This document shows positions 45,181-51,244 of a DNA stretch of 51,244 nt, piece by piece. Below the pieces are notes generated by a model that made no database searches, was not told the origin of the DNA, and was given only the letters and a program-made list of their open reading frames with translations. Made by a program: the position numbers and the translations under genes. Origin of the DNA: Candidatus Woodwardiibium gallinarum (GTDB lineage: Bacteria; Bacillota; Clostridia; Oscillospirales; CAG-382); assembly GCA_904419545.1 (NCBI GenBank), contig CAJFRY010000011.1, positions 1-51,244 on the forward strand, given 5' to 3'. Every line of letters begins with the position of its first letter. Position 1 is the first letter of the stretch.

Positions 45181-45812
45181 TAGCGTTCTTCCTGTTCCAA
45201 TCTGCTTATTGCATCAGTGATGTCGGCCGATTCGTAGCCGCAGCGATAGAGATAGGCAAACGCCTTGCTCCTCTGCGCATAGTCGGCAAGATCCAACACG
45301 CCGAATTTCTTTTCGGTCAGCGTACGTATATTGTCCGTGTGGTCACACGTCTCCAGCGGTTCGAGCGCCGCGGCAACATCCTCAGAGGAAAAGCCGCGCG
45401 CGGCAAGCTCGCTGCGGATACGGAGCGGCCCCCACAGCTTATTTTCGTAAAACGATATGGCCATCCGCGCGCTCAGCGCCGCGTCGTCCACATAGCCGCG
45501 CTTGCGCAGCAGCTCGACAACCGATGCCGCCAGCTCTCTGTCAAAACGGGGCGTCAGCTTGCCGAGCAGCTTTTTGCCCGACATATCTCCGTAGGACAGA
45601 CAGTCCATCGCCTTGCGGATACAGCGCAGCCGTTCGGCGGCTTTACAGACCGCCTCCAGCTCGCCGTCACCGAGCCAATCCCCCTCGGAAAAACCGAGCG
45701 TACGGAAATCCGCCTCGGTGATGCGATAGTTCTCACCGTCGATGAGAAGCACGGCCTCGTGTGCCTGTTCATCCAGAAATACGCCGGTCACGCGGGAGGG
45801 ATGATCATTCAC
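45180..45812 (-). CDS. recX: regulatory protein RecX
   Basis: A 210-residue RecX-type protein made of three-helix repeats; it modulates RecA filaments. Clear blocks: [19 protein letters not shown] is replaced in family terms by the Lx-x-R-x-x-S-x-x-EL-x-x-KL pattern (here [16 protein letters not shown]), then [20 protein letters not shown] and [17 protein letters not shown] start it at the GTG at 45812, 7 nt after GGAG inside the end of recA, giving an 8-nt overlap; an ATG at 45836 is possible. Position right after recA supports the assignment. Confidence 0.88.
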   Translation of the reverse strand: MNDHPSRVTGVFLDEQAHEAVLLIDGENYRITEADFRTLGFSEGDWLGDGELEAVCKAAERLRCIRKAMDCLSYGDMSGKKLLGKLTPRFDRELAASVVELLRKRGYVDDAALSARMAISFYENKLWGPLRIRSELAARGFSSEDVAAALEPLETCDHTDNIRTLTEKKFGVLDLADYAQRSKAFAYLYRCGYESADITDAISRLEQEER

Positions 45813-46857
45813 CGTCGTTCTCCGGCTCAAACGCATCCTCTGTATCCGGCTCGGATGCAACCGGCACTTCGCTGAGCTTTTCACGGATACGCGCCTCGAT
45901 CTCAGAGGCAAGCGAGGGATTTGAAACAAGCAGTTCGCGTACGGTATCCTTCCCCTGCCCCAGCTTGGAGCCATTGTAGGAGAACCACGAGCCGCTCTTT
46001 TCGACGATACCCAGTTTTACGCCGATTTCGATAATCTCGCTTTCCTTGGAAATGCCGCGCCCGTAAATGATGTCGAATTCAGCCGTTTTGAACGGCGGAG
46101 CAACCTTGTTCTTGACCACCTTGCACTTGACGTGATTGCCGATGACTTCACCGCCGGATTTGATCTGCTCCGTCCGGCGGATGTCAATGCGTACCGAGGC
46201 ATAGAATTTTAATGCCCGACCGCCCGTCGTCACCTCGGGATTGCCGTAAACGACGCCTACCTTTTCACGGAGCTGATTGATAAACACGACCACGCAGTTT
46301 GACTTGGAGATGGCGCCCGACAGCTTTCGCAGCGCCTGCGACATCAGTCGTGCATGCAGACCGACATGTGAGGCGCCCATATCACCGTCGATTTCACTCT
46401 TCGGCACGAGCGCGGCGACCGAGTCGACAACCACGCATTCAATCGCGCCGGAGCGAACGAGCGCCTCAGTGATTTCCAGCGCCTGTTCGCCGCTGTCCGG
46501 CTGGGAAACGAGCAGCGAATCAATATCCACGCCCAGCGCCTTGGCATAGACGGGGTCCAGCGCGTGCTCGGCGTCGATGAACGCCGCTTCGCCGCCGGCC
46601 TTCTGCACCTCGCCGATGATGTGCAGCGCAACCGTCGTTTTGCCCGACGATTCCGGCCCGTAAATTTCAATGATGCGTCCCCTCGGCACGCCGCCGATGC
46701 CCAGTGCCATATCCAGCGACAGCGAGCCGGTGGGCACGCCCTTGACCTCCATCCCCTGATTTTCGCCCAAGCGCATGATGGAACCCTTGCCGCACTGCTT
46801 TTCAATCTGTGCCAGTGCTGTCTCGAGCGCCTTCAGCTTTTCCCCGCTGAGTGCCAA
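45805..46857 (-). CDS. recA: recombinase RecA
   Basis: A 350-residue RecA. Walker A is GPESSGKTT, followed by [13 protein letters not shown], Walker [15 protein letters not shown], loop 1 [19 protein letters not shown] and loop 2 near [16 protein letters not shown]. The acidic tail EDAFEPEND is typical. The TTG at 46857 is chosen because GGAAAGGG lies 10 nt upstream; a GTG at 46866 is in frame but too close. It begins a seven-gene run and is preceded by a LexA box, so it is SOS-induced. Confidence 0.97.
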   Translation of the reverse strand: MALSGEKLKALETALAQIEKQCGKGSIMRLGENQGMEVKGVPTGSLSLDMALGIGGVPRGRIIEIYGPESSGKTTVALHIIGEVQKAGGEAAFIDAEHALDPVYAKALGVDIDSLLVSQPDSGEQALEITEALVRSGAIECVVVDSVAALVPKSEIDGDMGASHVGLHARLMSQALRKLSGAISKSNCVVVFINQLREKVGVVYGNPEVTTGGRALKFYASVRIDIRRTEQIKSGGEVIGNHVKCKVVKNKVAPPFKTAEFDIIYGRGISKESEIIEIGVKLGIVEKSGSWFSYNGSKLGQGKDTVRELLVSNPSLASEIEARIREKLSEVPVASEPDTEDAFEPENDGE

Positions 46858-46915
46858 TTTACGCACACCCTTTCCAATCTTTCACATCCGATCGTTTTTC
46901 ATCGGAAAGTCATGA

Positions 46916-46927
46916 GAACTTATGTTC
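46916..46927 (-). promoter_or_regulatory. LexA (SOS) box upstream of recA
   Basis: GAACTTATGTTC matches the Gram-positive LexA/DinR operator GAAC-N4-GTTC exactly. It lies at the expected transcription start, 7 nt downstream of the -10, so bound LexA would block recA. Confidence 0.93.
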
Positions 46928-46933
46928 CTAATT

Positions 46934-46962
46934 AGAATACCATATGCCCGCGCAATTGTCAA
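46934..46962 (-). promoter_or_regulatory. recA promoter
   Basis: Minus-strand TTGACA (46962-46957) and TATTCT (46939-46934) are 17 nt apart, directly before the LexA box. Confidence 0.88.
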
Positions 46963-47055
46963 GAGCTTTTGTGTACAGGAAGCAAATGCTTTGCGCTTTT
47001 GCCGTTTTTCGTCAAAATCACTTAAAAAACAAATAGAATTTGTGTAAATATGCCA

Positions 47056-47084
47056 TTTACATTCAACGGCGCGGCGATTACAAT
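47056..47084 (+). promoter_or_regulatory. promoter of the PRPP synthetase gene
   Basis: TTTACA (47056-47061) and TACAAT (47079-47084) are 17 nt apart; the start codon follows 40 nt later. It is divergent from the recA promoter, about 95 nt away. Confidence 0.75.
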
Positions 47085-47123
47085 AAATAAAGAATACAAA
47101 TTCATTGCAAAACGGAGGAGAAT

Positions 47124-48236
47124 ATGAGAGCATCTAACCACGGAGAACTCGGACTGATCGTCCTCAGCAGCTGTAAGGAGCTCGGACGGCTCGTAGACGA
47201 ACGCATTCTGCAATTGCGTGCGGAGGAAGACGACGACAAAAGCTACCTCGTTCCCATTGAAGAGGTCCGCTTTTCCAACGGCGAGGGCAAGATCAAGCTG
47301 CTCGATTCCGTGCGGGGGAAGGACATTTATATCCTCTGCGACGTCGGCAATTACAGTTGTGAATACACAATGTTTGGCCGCAATCACTGTATGGGACCGG
47401 ACGAGCATTTTCAGGATATCAAGCGCGTGCTCAGCGCCATCGGCGGCAAGGCTGACCGTGTAACGGTCATTATGCCGCTGCTCTATGCCTCCCGCCAGCA
47501 CAAGCGCAAGGGACGCGAATCTCTGGACTGCGCGATGGCGCTCAAGGAACTGGAGAACCTCGGCGTGCATGCGATTCTCACTTTCGACGTACATGACCCC
47601 ACCATCCACAACGCTATCCCGGGCACATCGTTCGAGAACATTTTTCCTACCTATTCGATGCTCAAATGCTTTATCGCCAACGAAGGTGCCAACATCAAAA
47701 AGGACAACATGACCGTCATCAGCCCGGATACGGGCGCGATGGATCGTGCAATCTATTACGCAAACACGCTTGGCGTAGATGTCGGCATGTTCTACAAGCG
47801 CCGCGATCACACCGTCGTCGTCAACGGCAAGAATCCCATCGTGCAGCACGAATACATCGGCGGGCCGCTGGAAAACAAGAAGGTGCTCATCGTCGACGAT
47901 ATGATTGCCTCGGGCGAATCGATCATCGACATCATCGGAGAGATTTCCAAGCAGAACGTGGACGAGACCTTCGTCGCCTGCACCTTTGCCTTCTTCACGG
48001 AAGGCGTCGCCAAGTTCGACAAGCTGTATGAGGAAGGACGTCTGACCAAGATTTACACAACCAACCTTTCCTATATCCCGCAGGAAATTCGGGAACGTCC
48101 GTGGCTGTGCGTGGTCGATTTGTCCAAATACGTGGCAAAGATCGTCAACACCCTCAACCACGACGACTCCATTTCTTCGCTGTTGGACGCGACGCATCGC
48201 ATCCGCAAGCTGCTGAAGAAAAGCGACATGATCTGA
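47124..48236 (+). CDS. prs: ribose-phosphate pyrophosphokinase, long divergent form
   Basis: A 370-residue PRPP synthetase, longer than the classical form of about 315. It makes PRPP from ribose-5-phosphate and ATP, the starting material for the purine operon in this window. The PRPP-binding loop KKVLIVDDMIASGESI is complete, and MPLLYASRQHKRKGRESLDCAMALKELENLG plus LTFDVHDPTIHNAIPG correspond to the ATP/substrate region of classical Prs (R-Q-D-R-K and H-D-LH positions altered). GGAGGAGAAT precedes the ATG. This variant occurs in Clostridia as far as I recall; whether it keeps the usual allosteric control is unknown. Confidence 0.88.
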   Translation: MRASNHGELGLIVLSSCKELGRLVDERILQLRAEEDDDKSYLVPIEEVRFSNGEGKIKLLDSVRGKDIYILCDVGNYSCEYTMFGRNHCMGPDEHFQDIKRVLSAIGGKADRVTVIMPLLYASRQHKRKGRESLDCAMALKELENLGVHAILTFDVHDPTIHNAIPGTSFENIFPTYSMLKCFIANEGANIKKDNMTVISPDTGAMDRAIYYANTLGVDVGMFYKRRDHTVVVNGKNPIVQHEYIGGPLENKKVLIVDDMIASGESIIDIIGEISKQNVDETFVACTFAFFTEGVAKFDKLYEEGRLTKIYTTNLSYIPQEIRERPWLCVVDLSKYVAKIVNTLNHDDSISSLLDATHRIRKLLKKSDMI

Positions 48237-48308
48237 AAAACGTTGTGATACGCCTTTGGTATAAAATAACAGAAAATCTTTGCCTTTTCAAAAACGGAGG
48301 ACTCGGTT

Positions 48309-49757
48309 ATGAAATGCGGTTTTGCCAAAATGTCCACAAAGGGAACCTTTGAACCAGTTTGGCCCTATGGGACGGATATTTACGGCCGCTTTCTTTATCT
48401 TGAATCGGGAAAGGAAAGAGTGCTGATCGCCGCGTTCGACCTGAGCGCCTCCTATCCCCGCGAGGCGGCGCGCTGGCGGCGTGAAGTTGCCCGTCGGACA
48501 GGGATTCCGGAAAAATCCGTGTGGTACCATGAACTTCAGATTCATGCCGCTCCGGAATTTGAACAGATGGCCGGCAAGGCGATGGATGCGCTGATTGACC
48601 GCTCTGTCGAGACGATTCTCGAGTTGATTGACCGCGCGGAGGAGTGCGACTGTTATGTCGCAGAATGCGATATGGGGACGGAATTTACCTTTAACCGCGA
48701 GCAATACGTGGAGGAGCTCGGCGGCGTAACGGTTTGGACGGGAATGTCCTTTGACGAAGAGGGAAGGCCGTACACCCAAAATCCGGACATCATGCTTTTG
48801 AGAGGCTATCAGCCGAAGCTGCCTGTTTTCGACCAGCCGATTTATTTTGATAATCCCAACGACCAAATGGCATATTTGTTCCTGTTCAAAAATAAAGAAG
48901 GAAAAACGATCGGGACGCTCAGCCGCTTTGCCGCGCATCCCGATGCGGCCGTTCTTTTTGAACAGCGCTTTCACCCGAACAAGGAGCATGAATATCACTA
49001 TGATTTTGATTGGCCGGGCTATCTGTCGGAGGATATGGAAAAGGTGTTCGGCGGAATCGGGATGTATATCAACGGTCCCTGTGCCGATCTTTCCGCCAAG
49101 AAAAGCTATGACGGCATGGATACCTATGAAGATTCTGCCGCAGACTGCCGGCGGCTGGCATCGCTGATCGGCGGCCGTATGCGTGAAATTTTTACCAAAA
49201 ATGCGGTCAAGCTGGATGTCGATGCGGCATTTAAGACGGAGAGTTTTGAGATCACCCTGCCGATGAAAGAGGATATTCCCTATACCTATGATGAGATCAG
49301 GAGTATCCAACCGCAGATCGACGAGGCACAGCGACGCCTTGACGAAGCAATTGCGCGCGGCGAGGCTCCCGCTCATATAAAGCGGCTGATTGATGACCGC
49401 TGGCGGATCGGGCATATCAATCATCTCATTCGCGGGGAGGAATACAGCTTTACCGAACAGCAGCTTGCCACGCATGAGGTGACGGTTTGCGTGACGGCGC
49501 TTCGCTTTGGCGGTTATTTGTTTGTCGGCGTTCCGGGCGAAAGCCTTGTTGACATAACCCTTTGGCTTCGTTCACGCTTCAGCGGAACAAAGACCGTTTC
49601 GGTCGATCAGGTCGGCGGATATTATAACTATATGGCCACGCCGCGTTCGATGACGCTCGGCGGATATACCTACTGGTCAAGTTGGGTGCGCCGTGACGCG
49701 ATTCCGATTTTCAAGGCCGCGCTTGCCCCTAAGCTGGATGAATTTATGAGGGATTGA
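48309..49757 (+). CDS. neutral/alkaline ceramidase-like protein, cytoplasmic
   Basis: A 482-residue protein resembling the N-terminal fold of neutral/alkaline ceramidases: VLIAAFDLSASYPREAARWRREVARRTGIP, then VWYHELQIHAAPEF where the family has the metal motif T-H-T-H, later RFAAHPDAAVLF, INGPCADLS, and VGVPGESLVDI. It lacks a signal peptide, and the first histidine pair is H-E-L-Q-I-H rather than T-H-T-H, so the substrate is unlikely to be ceramide as such. Such proteins of unknown role occur in gut Clostridia. Its gap to prs is 72 nt; GGAGG precedes the ATG. I would call it a putative hydrolase. Confidence 0.55.
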   Translation: MKCGFAKMSTKGTFEPVWPYGTDIYGRFLYLESGKERVLIAAFDLSASYPREAARWRREVARRTGIPEKSVWYHELQIHAAPEFEQMAGKAMDALIDRSVETILELIDRAEECDCYVAECDMGTEFTFNREQYVEELGGVTVWTGMSFDEEGRPYTQNPDIMLLRGYQPKLPVFDQPIYFDNPNDQMAYLFLFKNKEGKTIGTLSRFAAHPDAAVLFEQRFHPNKEHEYHYDFDWPGYLSEDMEKVFGGIGMYINGPCADLSAKKSYDGMDTYEDSAADCRRLASLIGGRMREIFTKNAVKLDVDAAFKTESFEITLPMKEDIPYTYDEIRSIQPQIDEAQRRLDEAIARGEAPAHIKRLIDDRWRIGHINHLIRGEEYSFTEQQLATHEVTVCVTALRFGGYLFVGVPGESLVDITLWLRSRFSGTKTVSVDQVGGYYNYMATPRSMTLGGYTYWSSWVRRDAIPIFKAALAPKLDEFMRD

Positions 49758-49928
49758 GGATGAGAGGAGACGAATGGCGATCGTCAGCCGCTCCGATTCA
49801 AAAAACAGTCTTGAAAATTTTCGCCTCTCGAAACCATACAATCTCCAACTTGGCAAGTCTTTGAATCTTTTTTGTCGCCTTTTATTGATAAATTGACAGA
49901 AGAAAAGCGACTCGATCCGAAAAAGCTA

Positions 49929-49957
49929 TTGACAACCGCGTCCGGTTGTGATAAAAT
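49929..49957 (+). promoter_or_regulatory. promoter of rpsF-ssb-rpsR
   Basis: TTGACA (49929-49934) and TAAAAT (49952-49957) are 17 nt apart. The rpsF start follows about 80 nt later. Confidence 0.85.
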
Positions 49958-49990
49958 GATCCGTAATGAAAACTTGAATGTTTTCTCCTT

Positions 49991-50014
49991 ATCTCGGTTG
50001 AAACAGGCCGAGAT
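49991..50014 (+). promoter_or_regulatory. hairpin in the rpsF leader, possible S6:S18 autoregulatory site
   Basis: ATCTCGG and CCGAGAT form a 7-bp stem with a 10-nt loop, 24 nt before the rpsF start. Many bacteria control rpsF through an S6:S18-binding leader hairpin with a conserved CCG. A CCG is present at 50008-50010, but in the stem, so the match is only suggestive. Confidence 0.4.
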
Positions 50015-50038
50015 CGAAGTCCAGAAGGAGGTGTAGGA

Positions 50039-50335
50039 ATGGAACAGTTGAAATCCATGTATGAGACAGTCTTTATCGTCAACAATACCATCGGCGAAGA
50101 GGCGGTCAAAGCCGTAGTCGAGAAGTTCACAAAACTTATTGCCGACAACGGTGAGGTTGAATCCGTCAACGAGTGGGGCGTGCGCAAGCTTGCGTATCCC
50201 ATTCAGGATCTGAACGAGGGGTATTATGTACTCGTCAAGTTCAGTGCGCCGCATGCATTCCCCGCAGAGCTGAGCAGACTGTACAACATCAATGACTCGA
50301 TACTGCGCTCGCTTGTAATCAAATGCGAACAGTGA
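50039..50335 (+). CDS. rpsF: 30S ribosomal protein S6
   Basis: A 98-residue S6. It starts LKSMYETVFIVNNT, with the family motifs VNEWGVRKLAYPIQDLNEGYYVLVKF and LRSLVIKCE. AAGGAGGTG precedes the ATG. It binds the central domain of 16S rRNA with S18, encoded two genes downstream, in the conserved order rpsF-ssb-rpsR. Confidence 0.97.
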   Translation: MEQLKSMYETVFIVNNTIGEEAVKAVVEKFTKLIADNGEVESVNEWGVRKLAYPIQDLNEGYYVLVKFSAPHAFPAELSRLYNINDSILRSLVIKCEQ

Positions 50336-50353
50336 CAAACGGGAGAGACTGAA

Positions 50354-50806
50354 ATGGCCAGCTTCAACAAGGTTATACTGATCGGTCATCTGACCGCCGA
50401 CCCCGAACTGAAACAGACGACCAGCGGCGTGCCGGTAACGTCCTTTTCCATCGGCGTCAACCGACGCTTTACCAGACAGGGAGAGCAGCCGCAGACCGAT
50501 TTCATCAACATCGTCTGCTGGCGTCAGACGGCGGAATTTGTGGCACGCTATTTCACCAAAGGCAAGCCGATTCTTATTTGCGGCTCGCTCCAGACCCGTT
50601 CGTGGGTCGATAAGGACGGCAACAAGCGCTATACAACCGAAGTTGTCGCCGACGAGGCGACGTTTGTCGAGCGCAAGTCGGATTCTACAGACGGTTCGCG
50701 CGATGCGCGTACCATACCGCAGCAGGGCGGCATCCCCGCCTACGGGACACCAAAGGTCGATGATTCGTTTGAGGAGCTTTCCGCGGACGACGAACTGCCG
50801 TTTTAA
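50354..50806 (+). CDS. ssb: single-stranded DNA-binding protein
   Basis: A 150-residue SSB. The OB fold (about 1-108) begins [17 protein letters not shown], with [14 protein letters not shown] and [35 protein letters not shown] flexible linker leads to the acidic tip SADDELPF, which docks replication and repair partners. It lies 18 nt after rpsF with GGGAGAG upstream. Confidence 0.97.
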   Translation: MASFNKVILIGHLTADPELKQTTSGVPVTSFSIGVNRRFTRQGEQPQTDFINIVCWRQTAEFVARYFTKGKPILICGSLQTRSWVDKDGNKRYTTEVVADEATFVERKSDSTDGSRDARTIPQQGGIPAYGTPKVDDSFEELSADDELPF

Positions 50807-50871
50807 TTGCTGCACACAAAAGCGGGCTGCTGCCCCAGCGCGCATTCCCGCTTGGAAAGGATGGTTTCATT

Positions 50872-51123
50872 ATGGATAGAGAAGTCAGAGAAACGCAGAA
50901 GCCCTTCCGCTCGCATAAGCGGAAAAAGGTTTGCGCATTCTGTGCCGAAAAGATTGAGCACATAGATTATAAAGATGTACCCCGTCTGAGAAAGCACCTC
51001 TCGGACAGAGCCAAGATTCTGCCGCGGAGAGTCACGGGGACCTGTGCCAAGCACCAAAGACAGCTTACCGAAGCGGTCAAGCGTGCGAGACACATTGCGC
51101 TCATTCCTTATATTTCGGATTAG
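50872..51123 (+). CDS. rpsR: 30S ribosomal protein S18
   Basis: An 83-residue S18, with [25 protein letters not shown] and [32 protein letters not shown]. The cysteines of CAFC and TGTC mark the zinc-binding form. AAAGGATGG precedes the ATG. It is the last gene of the S6 operon; no strong terminator follows before the transposase leader. Confidence 0.97.
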   Translation: MDREVRETQKPFRSHKRKKVCAFCAEKIEHIDYKDVPRLRKHLSDRAKILPRRVTGTCAKHQRQLTEAVKRARHIALIPYISD

Positions 51124-51171
51124 CAAAAACGCCGTCTATCGCTTCTGTACAGGAGCGTAAAAAACGGACAA

Positions 51172-51200
51172 AAGACAAAAAGCCCCTCCTATGGTAGAAT
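51172..51200 (+). promoter_or_regulatory. candidate promoter of the partial transposase gene
   Basis: AAGACA (51172-51177) and TAGAAT (51195-51200) are 17 nt apart. The -10 lies in the left arm of the hairpin 51184-51224, so transcripts starting near 51207 would contain only the right arm. Confidence 0.45.
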
Positions 51201-51224
51201 AGAAATAAATCTATCATAGGAGGG
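51184..51224 (+). repeat. 15-bp inverted repeat covering the transposase ribosome site
   Basis: CCCTCCTATGGTAGA (51184-51198) pairs with TCTATCATAGGAGGG (51210-51224), with one G-U pair and an 11-nt loop. The right arm contains AGGAGG, the ribosome site of the ATG at 51232. In a read-through transcript it would be hidden. Such structures are known at the 5' end of IS200-type elements. Confidence 0.8.
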
Positions 51225-51231
51225 AAATTTT

Positions 51232-51244
51232 ATGCCAAGAGAGT
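51232..51244 (+). CDS. start of a probable IS200-like/RAYT transposase (cut by window end)
   Basis: Only ATG-CCA-AGA-GAG (MPRE) is inside the window, 7 nt after AGGAGGG. Many IS200-like or REP-associated tyrosine transposases of Clostridia begin MPRxxR, and the hairpin upstream fits, but four residues cannot prove it. Confidence 0.35.

Noticed and set aside
47022..48197. 391-codon minus-strand frame opposite prs
   Set aside because: prs has a promoter, a ribosome site and the PRPP loop; the opposite frame has none of these.

Overview
The window looks like chromosomal DNA of an anaerobic Clostridia-class Firmicute (probably Oscillospiraceae-like or a related gut lineage). The pointers are a type III glutamine synthetase, a long single-chain PurL, an AICAR transformylase split from an archaeal-type IMP cyclohydrolase, an A-type flavodiiron protein, an EFR1-type ferredoxin, Mini-RNase III, strong GGAGG ribosome sites, a GAAC-N4-GTTC SOS box and fairly GC-rich coding DNA. 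No species can be named from sequence alone. Most genes are on the minus strand; no CRISPR array, prophage or rRNA was seen.

Layout. 1-3.5 kb: a GNAT acetyltransferase, a decayed stretch, a flavodiiron oxygen/NO reductase and a MATE-transporter remnant. 3.5-6.8 kb: asnA-glnN, two ammonia-fixing enzymes behind a consensus promoter and a very short leader that can fold either as a terminator or as a competing 5' hairpin. 7.1-22.8 kb: a DUF1846 gene and an eleven-gene purine operon transcribed purE-purC-purF-like-purM-purN-purO-purH-glyA-purD-purL-purB. Its purF-like gene has lost residues of both active sites while keeping the Fe-S cysteines. The operon leader carries a small reading frame that stops inside the loop of a terminator hairpin. 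22.8-26.5 kb: zur-znuA-znuC-znuB plus an EFR1 flavodoxin/ferredoxin, all overlapping, behind a 29-nt perfect palindrome.

26.5-38.3 kb is the accessory part: an XRE regulator, three tandem paralogous lipoproteins with a coiled-coil stalk, a mosaic amidase divergent from a glycoside-hydrolase-like gene with mirror-image operators between them, and a 1054-residue protein that fuses an ECF sigma factor to a large duplicated C-terminal region. One 11-nt element is shared between the divergent promoter region and the promoter of the sigma gene, so these genes may form one cell-envelope regulon.

38.3-47 kb: tRNA-Arg(CCG), a small membrane protein, an acyl-CoA synthetase, tRNA-Lys(UUU), then recA-recX-rimO-pgsA-cysS-mrnC-lexA, nearly gap-free behind a LexA-box promoter. 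47-51.2 kb (plus strand): a divergent PRPP synthetase (supplier of the purine pathway), a ceramidase-like protein, rpsF-ssb-rpsR, and the first codons of a probable IS200-like/RAYT transposase whose ribosome site lies inside a 15-bp hairpin.
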